64,000 nucleotides of DNA from Eriocheir sinensis. Its lineage: Eukaryota > Arthropoda > Malacostraca > Decapoda > Varunidae. Below are positions 23,745-34,515 of this stretch, one piece after another. The notes beneath the pieces are model-generated. The model made no database searches. It was given only the letters and a program-made list of their open reading frames with translations, and was not told where the DNA came from. Numbering within the stretch: the first letter of the stretch is position 1; each line of letters starts with the position of its first letter. A program made the position numbers and the translations under genes. The stretch lies in NCBI RefSeq assembly GCF_024679095.1, contig NC_066544.1:8039990-8103989 (forward strand), in the 5' to 3' direction.

Positions 23745-24380
23745 GCTTCCCTCGGGTGAATACAGGCGAGGTGCTGGCTGGATGGAAGCCTCAGGAAGAC
23801 AATGGTAGGCCGATAGCATCTTGAAAATGTTGTATGTACTATGTATGTAATGTAAGCTTGGTCAGTCAACTCCTTATTCCATATCGTCACCTTCATAAAC
23901 AAAGCGCCTAAGTCAATATTTTCTACTTTGCAGGAAATAGGAAAAGAAGTCATTTTCTCATTTGGCTTAATATTTAGGCAGAAATGAAAAGGCCAATTCT
24001 AGAACACTCAAACCCTGAATGACAAAGGCAACTATACAAAAACGGGCGTCACATGTTAAAAAAATTGATGTAGACAAAAACCTGGAAATCGCTGAAAAAT
24101 GACTCACGTAATTATTTTGTGAGGGTGACGCTATAGTACGTATTGACCAATCTGTATGTCCTTGTGCGGATAAAACACATCACTTGAAAACTAATTTGAA
24201 GTTTGAAGATTAAAAATATGGTCAAAGTAAAGATGGATAAACTTTATATTTGTTTTGATCATAGTTCTTTCAACATACCTTAGCTCAATAATCCATTTTT
24301 TCTCTTTTTTTATATAATTTTCAAGTGTTAATGAACTCTAGTAAAGAATTAACGGTTTGCAAAAAATAAGTAACTTGATT
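23745..24380 (+). other. VPS33A 3' untranslated/flanking region
   Basis: Unique AT-rich sequence after the VPS33A stop. No canonical AATAAA is close; ATTAAA at 24,209-24,214 is the best poly(A)-signal candidate. Confidence 0.45.
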
Positions 24381-24391
24381 ATTATTGATAC

Positions 24392-24392
<1 letters not shown>

Positions 24393-24447
<55 letters not shown>
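24393..24447. repeat. (TTA)n microsatellite, left half
   Basis: About 18 TTA triplets interrupted at 24,448 by a short inverted-repeat element, after which the run resumes. Confidence 0.97.
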
Positions 24448-24448
<1 letters not shown>

Positions 24449-24547
24449 TGGTTGAGAATCCTTTATCCGATATTTCAAAATCCAAAAAAATCCAAAATCT
24501 GCAACACTTTTGATCCCAGGAATATCAGATAAGGGATTCTCAACCTG
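24448..24547. mobile_element. 100-bp Tigger-like mini-element splitting a (TTA)n run
   Basis: Ends CTGGTTGAGAATCC and GGATTCTCAACCTG are inverted repeats flanked by TA. The internal TTATCCGATATTTCAAAATCC and ATATCAGATAAGG are also complementary. The TATCCC/TTATCCGA-type terminus recalls MER2/Tigger-group elements as I remember them; not verified. Confidence 0.6.
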
Positions 24548-24561
24548 TATTATTATTATTA

Positions 24562-24628
<67 letters not shown>
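24548..24628. repeat. (TTA)n microsatellite, right half
   Basis: TTA run with one TCA interruption, continuing the left half. Confidence 0.97.
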
Positions 24629-24715
24629 GACTTTGCAAACATACCCTATCCTCTCTTTTATATGATGTTCCATTCCTCATTAAGATTTCACACAAAGGCC
24701 TGGCTACAGCATTAA

Positions 24716-24778
24716 CCCAGTAGCAGCGACGGGCCAAATTTGTACCATGACTCTAAGACTCTAACCCGCTGTTACTGG
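24716..24778. mobile_element. MITE family A, internally deleted copy
   Basis: CCCAGTAGCAGCGACGGGCCAAATTTGTACCATGA matches the reverse end of family A; TTAA (24,712-24,715) precedes it. It runs straight into ACCCGCTGTTACTGGGTTAG, the opposite terminus, so nearly all the interior is gone. Confidence 0.6.
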
Positions 24779-25194
24779 GTTAGAGTCTTTGGCTGGATTT
24801 TTTGTACATTATGAGAGTCCTTTATCTGACATTTCTCAGTTTTCTAATCTTGGTTACTGAAGTTTTATTTATTTATTTATTTTATTTATTTTTTTTTTTT
24901 ATTTATTTTTTTTTTTTTACAGTTGTGTGAGACAGGAGTGGAGGACGTGAACTGTGATACTCTTTCCTCTTGACTCTCCTCTAAGGGCTGCTCTTAACTA
25001 CTGACTGGGTTCCATATTATAAGTTCTCCCTTCCCTTGGCATCAGTTCCAGTAGTATCATTAAGCCTGACCTGTTCTGTTCAAGATTTCAATGATCCTTT
25101 ATTTTTTCAGGCTAATGGCTACACCTAACAATTTTATTTTATTTTTTGATTTACTTTTTATTTGTTTATTTTTTTATTTTTTTATTTATTTATT

Positions 25195-25563
25195 TATTTA
25201 TTTTTTTTTTTTTTCGTGTTCGCCTATAGCACCAGTAGGCTTTCTTCAGGGGCCTGGTGGTCAGCCCAAGCTCGTCATGATGCAGGCCATTTTAATAGTG
25301 GCGCCATTTATTCTTGGCTCATTCTGCCTCATCCCCCCCCACCCACCCCACCCCCACTCCCCCGGAACTCATTCTTGATTCACTTGGACGGTTTCTTCTA
25401 GTGTCCGGGTTGATGGGTGGCCTTCAGGACAGCATGTGGGTAGTCTTAGGCCACTCGGCGGTGACTGAAAAATCCCAGGTCGCAGCGTGCAGATTTGAAC
25501 CCGCGTCATCCAGCACGTAGTGAATGCGGGGCCTGCACGCTAACCACTCAGCCACCGCCTACC
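25195..25563 (-). mobile_element. tRNA-derived SINE, reverse copy
   Basis: Begins with T(14) (the tail) and continues through CACCAGTAGGCTTTCTTC, GGCGCCA and GGCCACTCGGCGGTGACTGA to the complements of box B (about 25,496) and box A (25,530-25,556, CTAACCACTCAGCCACCGCC). Diverged from the 13,225 copy mainly in the tail-proximal half. Confidence 0.88.
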
Positions 25564-26048
25564 GTTGGAAGCTACCATTGATTTTTTGAGTCAGCAATAA
25601 CCAATATCATTTCCAATAGTCCAATAGCCTGACCCTGTTCTGTACAAGATTTCAACTAACCACTCTTACGGGTTATTGGCTATACTATCTAATAATAGTT
25701 CATGGTTTAGAAGCTGTCATTGGGTTTTTGGGTTGTTAATAACTGGCATCTCTTAGTAATGGAGAGCTTGGCAAGGCATGATAGTGGAGGTACAGTGCAT
25801 GGATGATCTAGACTTAAGATTTGTTACTGCATGTCTGTTGAAGGAAAGTTTAATAGACTAAGTAAATCGTAAATGATTAGAAGAGTAACCAAGAGTTGCC
25901 TGCTCTGTACATGTATGCAAGTAAGGCTTCAGATGTATATTCTTGTTAATAATTATCTATACGACTTAATATATTTTGTAATTTTATATACTCGGACACA
26001 TGTATTACCTCCTTTCATACATCAATAATGCTTGCTGGCTTCTCTTAA

Positions 26049-26263
26049 CCCGGTAGCAGCGAGGATCACATTTCTTAATGGTCCCTCTAAGCGAGAAAAA
26101 TGAGAAAAAATCATCTCTCACACAAACCATTTCATAATATATATCAAAGCATTTGTGATCAGTTTATGCATCATCTATTTTGGGGGGGTTATATCATGGC
26201 ACAAATTTGGTCCGTCGCTGCTACACGGTAAAGCCACAAATTTGGCCCGTCGCTGCTACCAGG
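26049..26263 (+). mobile_element. piggyBac-like MITE family A, copy A1
   Basis: Flanked by TTAA (26,045-26,048, 26,264-26,267). Termini CCCGGTAGCAGCGA and TCGCTGCTACCAGG are inverted repeats. The interior carries TGAGAAAAAATCATCTCTCA, ATATATATCAAAGCATTTGTGATCA and a tandemly repeated right end (GCCACAAATTTGGCCCGTCGCTGCTAC). Confidence 0.85.
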
Positions 26264-26392
26264 TTAATTATGGTGAATCAAGCAATCAGGTGAAGGAGAT
26301 TATATTGTGTAGGATCTGAGGGGGGTGGGGATGCCAGACTAAGGTATGTTTGCCAGCTTGAACACACCACTCCATTTAGTACTCACTAGCTT

Positions 26393-26638
26393 AGATTTCT
26401 GATGCTCTGTCCCCTTCACCACACAATTCAGGAAGATTTCTGATGCTCTGTCCCCTTCACCACACAATTCAGGAAGATTTCTGATGCTCTGTCCCCTTCA
26501 CCACACAATTCAGGAAGATTTCTGATGCTCTGTCCCCTGCACCACACAATTCAGGAAGATTTCTGATGCTCTGTCCCCTGCACCACACAATTCAGGAAGA
26601 TTTCTGATGCTCTGTCCCCTTCACCACACAATTCAGGA
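26393..26638. repeat. 41-bp minisatellite, six copies
   Basis: Six head-to-tail copies of AGATTTCTGATGCTCTGTCC-CC[TG]...CACACAATTCAGGA, each 41 bp. Copies 4 and 5 share CCCCTGCACC where the others have CCCCTTCACC, so units were copied in pairs. Confidence 0.97.
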
Positions 26639-26654
26639 AGACTTTACACTAAGG

Positions 26655-27245
26655 TTGGTATTATAAGACACTTTCGGTTCTCACAACTATTTCGAAAGGT
26701 CAAAGAGGGGATCAACTGGGTTCTAATGAGTGTTTTTTGAGGTTCACGGTACAGAAGACGGGTCACTCTACCACCAAGATCATAAAACTACTCCTGAAAA
26801 TTACCCAAACTCGTACGAAAGCCTTGTCAAATATGTGAACTTGGGCGACGAAATGTTTTGAAATACAACTCTAAATGCCTCATATATTCTCAGGATGTCT
26901 CATAAACCCTTCCTGACTGCCAACTTTGTCATAAACCTTCTCTGGGTCCGTAAAAGCAGCCAACAGCTTCTTGCTTTCCTCTAGGTACTTTTCATCCAGC
27001 ATTTTCCGTGTAAAGATCTGTGACCATTTTCTCCAATGCTTCGCCGCTCACAAGTTCACATTTGATAGGGCTTTCGTATAAGTTTGGGGCATTTCCAGAT
27101 GTAATTAAATGACCCTGGTGGTAGTTTGACCCTTCTCCTGTGCCCTGAACCTTAAAAAACACTCTTGAAAACCTGATTGATCTCCTTTTTGGCCTTTGGA
27201 AATAGTTGATGTGATAGGCGGAAGCGTCTGAGAACACCGACTCTG
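26655..27245. repeat. Foldback made of two inverted R1 repeats
   Basis: The left arm (26,655-26,850) and the complement of the right arm (27,048-27,245) share ACTATTTCGAAAGG/ACTATTTCCAAAGG, GATCAA, AGTGTTTTTT, AGGTTCACGG and CTACCACCA. Arms are about 190 bp with roughly 200 bp between them. The 87-codon reverse frame inside the right arm has no recognisable domain. Confidence 0.6.
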
Positions 27246-27320
27246 GTCCACACATCCCTATCCTAAACCCACTTTTTAGTACTTCTATCAGAAAAAAAAA
27301 TACTGGTAAACTGAGCTTAA

Positions 27321-27570
27321 CCCGGTAGCAGCAGGGATCATGTTTCTTAATGGTCCCTCCAAGCTAGAAAAATGAGAAAAAATCACCCCTCACACAAACC
27401 ATTTCATAATATATATCAAAGCATTTGTGATCAGATTATGTATCATCTATTTTGGGGGGTAAATATCATGGCACAAATTTGGCCTGTCGCTGCTACATGG
27501 TGAAGCCACAAATTTGGCCCGTCGCTGCTACACGGTGAAGCCACAAATTTGGCCTGTCACTGCTACCGGG
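27321..27570 (+). mobile_element. piggyBac-like MITE family A, copy A2
   Basis: TTAA at 27,317-27,320 and 27,571-27,574; termini CCCGGTAGCAGCAG and ACTGCTACCGGG. The right end contains three tandem copies of CCACAAATTTGGCC[CT]GTC-CTGCTAC. Confidence 0.85.
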
Positions 27571-27784
27571 TTAATTTCCTCTTATAGTTTTCCTCTTTCC
27601 TTATTTTGGGATGACTTACCTGACTCTTTATTCCATTCCACTGTTTTTCTCCTTCCCTCTCCTCCTCGTTTTCAATTATTCTTTTGTTTTATACCACGTC
27701 TCGGCTACATAAATGGAATGGTGTACATGGAGGAATTGGCAGACAGACACATATTATAGTTGACTGATGGTGCAGTAAAGGTAG

Positions 27785-27985
27785 GATGAGTTGAGTCCAT
27801 ATTGTTAAACGTATTGGCACCTCATAATGACTGTTTGAAAAGACTCTCGTAGAAGTTGCAAGATTTTTCATGGCCTGTTTTGTGTTCCTAGCTACAGCTT
27901 TACGTAACTTCTGCATCTTGAGTGGAAAAATCGCCCATGAGAACCCGGTTAGTATACCATGTGGCCTTGGGAAATAGTTGTAGTG
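27785..27985 (-). repeat. Dispersed repeat R1, reverse copy
   Basis: GACTCTCGTAGAAGTTGCAAGATTTTTCATGG, ...ATGAGAACCCGGTT and CCTTGGGAAATAGTTG are the complement of R1. Confidence 0.55.
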
Positions 27986-27986
27986 G

Positions 27987-27988
<2 letters not shown>

Positions 27989-28051
<63 letters not shown>
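27989..28051. repeat. (CA)n microsatellite
   Basis: About 31 CA dinucleotides. Confidence 0.98.
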
Positions 28052-28054
<3 letters not shown>

Positions 28055-28098
28055 CTATCACTGTAAGGGATTGTCAATGAAAAAGAGGAACATTCTAG

Positions 28099-28125
28099 TG
28101 TAGGTTAGGTTAGGTTAGGTAAGGC
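28099..28125. repeat. Short interstitial TTAGG run
   Basis: Three exact TTAGG units plus TAAGG, followed by degenerate GGTAAAGTTAG. TTAGG is the usual arthropod telomere unit; here it is internal and very short. Confidence 0.6.
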
Positions 28126-28170
28126 AAAGTTAGCTAAGGTAAAGTTAGATTAGGTAAAGTAAGTGATTAA

Positions 28171-28350
28171 CCCGATAGCACCGATGGGCCAAATTTGTGC
28201 CATGATATAAACCTCCCAAAATAAATGATACATAATCTGATCACAAATGCTTTGATATATATTATGAAATGGTTTGTGTGAGGGATGATTTTTTTCTCAT
28301 TTTTTCGCCTGGAGGGAACATTAAGAAACATGATCCCCGCTGCTACCAGG
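28171..28350 (-). mobile_element. piggyBac-like MITE family A, copy A3 (reverse)
   Basis: TTAA at 28,167-28,170 and 28,351-28,354. Reads CCCGATAGCACCGATGGGCCAAATTTG...GATCCCCGCTGCTACCAGG, the reverse orientation of A1, with a single rather than tandem end motif. Confidence 0.85.
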
Positions 28351-28369
28351 TTAAGAATATGAAACTGGG

Positions 28370-28575
28370 TTGGTATTAGACACTTCTGGCTCTCACGTCA
28401 GTTATTTCCAAAGGCCAAATAAAAAGACTATACATATTCTCATGAGTGTTTTAACATTCATAGTACAGAAGCTTTGTCAAACTACCACCAGGGGCATAAA
28501 ACTACCCATGGAAAGGCCCACAACTTCTAGAAAGGCCTTGTCAAATGTGTGCATGAGTGCCAAAATCTTTAAGAA
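28370..28575 (+). repeat. Dispersed repeat R1, plus copy
   Basis: GGCTCTCACGTCAGTTATTTCCAAAGGCC, ATGAGTGTTTTAACATTCATAGTACAGAAG, AAACTACCACCAGGGGCATAAAACTAC and TAGAAAGGCCTTGTCAAATGTG match the other R1 copies. Confidence 0.6.
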
Positions 28576-28702
28576 TATGTCCCCATAGCATATTGTGAGC
28601 TGGCAACACTTGAATCATCCTCAGCACTGTGCTATTAGTAAGTAAGGCTATTGAAGCAGTGTATTGTATAGTACTAATTTAAGATGATCACAATGTTAGG
28701 CA

Positions 28703-28709
<7 letters not shown>

Positions 28710-28770
<61 letters not shown>
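28710..28770. repeat. (GA)n then (GT)n compound microsatellite
   Basis: GA run 28,710-28,745 followed directly by GT run to 28,770. Confidence 0.97.
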
Positions 28771-28777
<7 letters not shown>

Positions 28778-29285
28778 ACATTCCATTATCACATGAAGTC
28801 CTGTCATTACACCTTCAGCCAAAACAATGTTGATTCATATGATATACTAAACAAATGTGTGAAAATATGTTCTGTCACTGAGGTTTAATTAATGTGTGTG
28901 AGGCGTGCAATATGAGGAGACAGGATGGAGGTAGTTGGTGGATACACGTCACAAATACATCATGCTTCGCCTGTTTGAATGTGTAAGTGGCTCATGAAGG
29001 TTTTGCCATCTCAGTCAAGAGTGTGTGAAACAATCTGTGCCAAAGCACCATGCTGATCCGAGTCATCGTTTGAGAGATAATTTGCGAAAAATGGTATGTC
29101 ATAGGGTCTGATATGGATAGTAGATGTGCTAACCACTACATGATTATTCATTTTCCATGGTTCTTTGTCTCCCATCATATTCTCTCATCAGATACTGAAC
29201 ATCCATGTCTCAACTTATTCAAGTTTCATAATCCTGTTCTCTTACTCTGATCTATTATGAAATAAGTTCCTAATCTACAACCCTG

Positions 29286-30359
29286 CAAGGGGCTAGATGT
29301 TCAAAGGATCATAACTTTCCGCTACTAAGATCTTAGTAGCCCTCTCGTAGCCGCCATTTTTTATCGTGGGCTACGATCACCACTAAGATGTATTTTCAGA
29401 AGACCGTCCAGATGCTCGTAGCTCACGATGATGCGATCGTAAATCTTGGTCCGTTCCATCCCGCTGTCCAGGAATGGAACGCAGCTGACTGCCGTTTGGC
29501 ACATCAGAAGAAGTGTATCATCAGCCTTTGAGAGTGTTAGCCAATAATGTTGCACCGTGTAAACGTAAACAAATGCATGCATTTTCATGTCCGAGGTGTC
29601 AGTGTTATAAGCAAGGCAAGAACTGCCCAGCTGAGAACAGTAAGAAGTGGTGGAAAGAAAAGTGGACATGGCAAGTGAGGAGCAGCCCACCAAACGCCTT
29701 CGTCGAGCCAACTTTTCAGATGAAGAAATGCTGACAATGATACAGGTAATGTGTAAAACAGGTCATACCTCCACTTAATATCTATAATTAACACTGAACA
29801 CTGGGTGGGACGCTTTGTCACACAATGTTCTTAGGTAGAATTCCTTATTAGAATTTTCAGGGTAGTGCATGAATGCATTAAAACTGCATAGGTATTTATT
29901 TTTCGTCACATCGGCCGATAATGAATTTTCAGCCCTGTAATTACTTTATAGCTGATTTGCAGTTAACTATATTACAGGGAAACTGTGAAATCAGTCTCTA
30001 CTTCCTCTCACGTCTCAAAGCCCTGTTTACTGCCACATCGTGGTGCAGTACTAGTTGTAACTTCATCTTCTCTGACGAGACAGCGCATAGGATAGCAAGA
30101 GAGGTAAATAAACAAACAAGACATCATACAGGTTATCTACGGTTTATATATTGAAGAAACATCCACTACATAACCCTACGATCAGTGTAAGGGTGCTCCT
30201 CGAAACCCTCAGCCCTATGAGCAAATATGGTGGTCCGAAAATCGTAAAGACAGCTGCGAGATCTTTCGAACATACACCTTAGGCGAGTTACGAGAGGGAT
30301 AATCTTAGCGCTACGATGGTCGTAGTGGCCGCTGCGAGCATTTGAACATCTGCCCCTTG
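29286..30359. mobile_element. Harbinger-like element with a Myb-like first exon (1.07 kb)
   Basis: Ends CAAGGGGCTAGATGTTCAAA and TTTGAACATCTGCCCCTTG are inverted repeats; further in, CGCTACTAAGATCTTAGTAG pairs loosely with the CTACGATGGTCGTAG region. Inside, plus strand 29,668-29,745 reads MASEEQPTKRLRRANFSDEE then MLTMIQ and ends CAG|GTAATG. An NFSDEE-type opening is seen in Myb/SANT-like DNA-binding proteins, which accompany Harbinger transposases. No transposase is visible, so it is internally deleted. A target duplication is not obvious. Confidence 0.55.
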
Positions 30360-30740
30360 ACCTTAACTTGCCAGTCTCTCCTTTGCAGTCCTCTCGATCT
30401 GTGTTGACAGGCAATACTTTCCTTCCAATTCCTTGTAGGTTTGAAACTGATGCAGCTCCAAACTGAATTACCCAATAGATCATAATCTCACACATGATTA
30501 TAAACTGCAACTAAGGACTCTAACAAAGTGTGTATAACTCAAACACTTTTATAACTGAACCATCAGATGCAACATCTAGCACCCTGCGTCATACCATTGC
30601 TCTCCTCTGCAATTTCATAAACCAATGAGCAGGATGTGTACCTCATTTTTACGGTCGTCCATTATCTTCCATCCAAGGGTTATTAATAATGACAGCCCTT
30701 CACTTCATAAGGTTGGTTATACCTTACAGATCATCATTAA

Positions 30741-31571
30741 CCCTTTCATGACTAAACACTCGCAGCGAGCGTTAGGCATATTTGCTGGTGGTGCTAAACG
30801 CTCGCTGTGAGCTCCAGCCACACTCAAATCTCCCGCGTATGAGAGTTTTCCAATAATATTTCTCACAACACAGCATTGCCAATTGAGTGGGCTCTCCACT
30901 AAATTTGGTGGAAAATCATGTCAGCCCAGTGCGGAAAATCTACGGACGAGCAACTGGTGGATGTTGTTGTCCAATATAGCGACATTTTTGCATAGCTTCA
31001 CCTATCACATGACTGATATTTTAACCAAATAGTTGTAAATTTTGCAGTTGGCAATACTGCCCTGCTAGCACCCCATCATCAAGAGATCTACAGTAGTTGC
31101 CTTATGGGTGACCGGCGCGCACGTATAAATGTACGTCTTCACAGGCAACAAACACCCCCTGAACATGCCTGTACTTTCGCAGGAGAGGCTTATATTACCG
31201 AATCGTATAGATCTTGGCCTCCTCTTTCCAATGGTGTTTTTGTTTTTTAGCTGTGATGAATAGTTTTTGAGATACAGAGGTTAAAAGAGCGAGCACTTGC
31301 GTCACTTGCTGGTGGTGCTAAAAGCTCACTGCGAGCGCCAGTCGCACTCACAGCAAAAAACACCCCCTGAACGTGCCTGTACGTTCGCAGGAAAGGTTTA
31401 CATAACCGAATCTTATAGATCTTGGCCTCCTCTTTCCAATGGTGTTTTTGTTTTGTAGCTGTGATGAATAGTTTTTGAGATACAGCAGTTAAAAGAGATC
31501 TCCTTCCCCGCTGGGGTGCCCGAGCGTGCCTGAGGGGATAGTCTCATTGCGAGCGCTTAGCAATGAAAGGG
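30741..31571 (-). mobile_element. piggyBac-like MITE family B, copy B1 (831 bp, internal duplication)
   Basis: TTAA at 30,737-30,740 and 31,572-31,575; termini CCCTTTCATGACTAAACACTCG and CGAGCGCTTAGCAATGAAAGGG. Reverse of B2/B3. A stretch containing ACACCCCCTGAACRTGCCTGTAC...TTGGCCTCCTCTTTCCAATGGTGTTTTTGTTTT occurs twice (about 31,149-31,260 and 31,361-31,470). Confidence 0.85.
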
Positions 31572-31575
31572 TTAA

Positions 31576-32764
31576 CAAATGCAGTTGCTTCCATATGGAA
31601 CTAAATAATTCAACTACATTACCTGTAGATATGATGAATGGTATCCCTCCACAAAGATGAAGAGTTTTGTAAAATATGGATCACCACTTAACTAAAAAAA
31701 GATATTTCACATATTACATACAAGTAACTGTGGAACACTTAATCTGGGTATACAATGCTCCTTTATTGAACATTTCACTCACACCGAGTAATGCAAAACC
31801 GAAGACACATACACTGAGCAGTCTAACTCCTTCACACACCCACACTTCACAGCTTTGTACATGTTAAAGTCAAGTTATTATAAAATATTAAGGATATGAG
31901 CTAATTACAATAATAAACCTCTCAGTAATCCAACAGAGGATAATACAAGGGGTGGTACACTCGGCATCCACACAGCACGTAATTCTGGCAGCAGCCTCCC
32001 AGTAACACAGCTTGTCCGTCAAATATATGAAGTGTCCGTGTACAACAGTAAGGAGTGAGCCTGCCTGGGTATACTATTTACATCACTTATTTATAGAAGT
32101 GCATTTTGCCGCATCATGAAGAGGCCTTGCTTATGGCATGAGCAACAGTACATAGGTACTCGTGCTGTAGAGGACTGATGTTCATTGGCAAAGCCGACCT
32201 AAAATGTTATCAAAATAGGGATATCACAAAAATAAAACAAGCAGAAGAAACTTTGCATCAAACGTCCACAGCGTGCACCAAACACAAATTACTATATTAG
32301 TTGTATGAAGTTACTAAATTATGAAAAAATAAATAAGTTGAAAATATAAAATTATTATCTATCTAGCACGATGGATAGTCAGGGATTCACACTCCACCAA
32401 AAAAAAAAAACTTCTGGTTCTTGTTCACAAATGGATCATACATCCTAAATTCCATATAAAATATTGCGAGTTCATGCTGTTTACAGACAGTAACTATGTA
32501 CATTTGAAGAATTTATGCAATCCTAAAAAAAAAATTTTAAATAAAAAAACACTGAATTGATAAATTTTCAAGACAGATTCAGCATTGCATGGCCTCAGCT
32601 ATTGGTCTGTAATACTTGTACTCCCAAGTGTAAATTTTCAACATAGTTAAGAAGACATAGAGGCTGGCAACACACTGCAATGTTGCTCTCACTCCTAAGT
32701 CCACTTGGCAAATTTATCTCTTACAATGATTATGCAAACAGACATTTTTAAACCACCTGTTCAT
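31576..32764. other. Unassigned AT-rich region
   Basis: No supported gene. On the minus strand there is an AATAAA near 31,758-31,764 and a possible acceptor (ACATTTTAG) near 32,200 leading into a short frame ending at a stop; this could be a 3'-terminal exon and UTR of an upstream minus-strand gene, but I cannot link it. Confidence 0.3.
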
Positions 32765-32768
32765 TTAA

Positions 32769-33717
32769 CCCTTTCCTTGCGCGCGGTGCGGATGCGACTA
32801 TCCCCTCAGGCGCAGTTGGGGAGCCCAATGGGGGGTCTCTTTTAACCTCTGTATCTCAAAAACTATTCATCACAGCTTAAAAACAAAAACACCATTGGAA
32901 AGAGGAGGTCCAGATCTATAGGAGTCAGTTATGTATTTTTTTTTTTTTTTTTTTTACGTTGTTGCCTATTGCGCCGGTAGGCATCTTCCCGGTGGGGCCT
33001 GATGGTCGGCCCAGCCCGTTCTGGCGCAGGCGAGTGTTTATAGTGGGGCCATCTTGCATTGGCTCATGCTGCCCCCCGGAACTCGTTCTTGATTCGCTTG
33101 GACGGTTTCCTCTAGAGTCCGGGTTGATGGGTGGTCTTCAGGACAGCATGTGGGTAGTTTTAAGCCACTCGGCGGTGACTGAAAAATCCGAGTGGTAGCG
33201 TGAGGATTCGAACCCGCGTCGTCCATCACGCGGCGAATGTGGGTCCAGTACGCTATCACTTCGGCCACCGCCTACCTCTCTTGCGAACGTACACGCACGT
33301 TCAGGGAGTGTTGAATGTTAACACTTACGTCGGTGCGTGTGGGATGATCAGCCGTATTGAGGGAACTGCGGACATCTTTTCTTCAGATTCTGGCAAGGGA
33401 GTATTGCCAACTGCAATATTTACAACTGTTTGGTCAAAGAATCAGTCAGGTGATAGGTGAAGCTATGCAAAAATGCCACTATATTGGGCAAGAACATCCA
33501 CCTGTTACTCGTCCGTACATTCGCCGCGCTGGGCTGATATGATTTTCCACCAAATTTAGTGAAGAATCCACTCAATTGGCAATCCTGTGTTGTGAGAATT
33601 AGTGTTGGAACACTCTCATACGTGGGAGATTTGAGTGCGGGTGGAGGTCGCAGCGAGCGTTTAGCGCCACCAGCAAATACGCCTAACGCCCGCTGCAAGC
33701 GTTTAGCAATGAAAGGG
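32769..33717 (+). mobile_element. piggyBac-like MITE family B, copy B2, interrupted by a SINE
   Basis: TTAA at 32,765-32,768 and 33,718-33,721; right terminus GCGTTTAGCAATGAAAGGG. Apart from the SINE at 32,938-33,276, the sequence is nearly collinear with B3 (53,329-53,941), including CTGTATCTCAAAAACTATTCATCACAGCT and AGTGTTGAATGTTAACACTTACGTCGG. Confidence 0.88.
32938..33276 (-). mobile_element. tRNA-derived SINE nested in MITE B2
   Basis: T-run tail, body, then complements of box B (GGATTCGAACCC region, 33,206-33,217) and box A (33,245-33,272). The MITE sequence TTATGTAT|GC|CTCTCTTGCG seen intact in B3 is split here, giving a direct before/after comparison of one insertion. Confidence 0.88.
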
Positions 33718-33933
33718 TTAAGTATTACAGAAAGCAAAAAAATATCAAAATTTTCTGTACTACTATATAGTATTTCTTTCTTCTATATAAATTTTAGAAG
33801 CACAAACGTTGTGTAATACGCACTGTAACTATTTGGTTGCATTATAGTTCACATCTTTATTTTTTTAGTAAGTAGCAGCATTTAAAAATAATCTAAGTAA
33901 TTCCCTGGTAAAATATCAACAAAAGACCCATAA

Positions 33934-34147
33934 CCCGTTAGCAGCTGGGATCATGTTTCTCAATGGTCCCTCTAGCGAGAAAAATGAGAAAAAATCATCA
34001 CTCACACAAACCATTTCATAATATATATCAAAGCATTTGTGATCAGTTTATGTATCATCTATTTTGGGGGGTTTATATCATGGCACAAATTTGGCCCGTC
34101 GCTGCTACACGGTAAAGCCAAAAATTTGGCCCATCGCTGCTGCCGGG
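33934..34147 (+). mobile_element. piggyBac-like MITE family A, copy A4
   Basis: Termini CCCGTTAGCAGCTGG and CATCGCTGCTGCCGGG; right TTAA at 34,148-34,151, left flank decayed to ATAA. Interior as A1. Confidence 0.82.
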
Positions 34148-34515
34148 TTAAGAGAATAACATTACTCTCTGGACCTCCGGGATCCCTTCTTTATCACCCT
34201 GCCACTGGGAGGACCACGGGTGAGTGGGTTCTTACTGTTTCTGAAACAGTAAAGCAAAATGAGAAACAAAAAATATGAAAAGCTACACATCTACACCTAC
34301 AAAGTATATCTGAGTTCATGTGGCAAGATATAGCAAATAAAATTTAAAAATGTACTAATACAAAAACATGGTGAACTTATTATTACATATCCACAAAATC
34401 ACCAGGCAGTTTTTTCTTCTGAAAACTAATATATGGATGTCATCATCATCTTTAGGCATCAGAAGTTCAATGAAAGACAAAGACCATTCCTACTGTCCTC
34501 TGTCTGATGTTAGTA

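Noticed and set aside
28099..28125. Telomere
   Set aside because: Only three to four TTAGG units, internal, surrounded by unique sequence.
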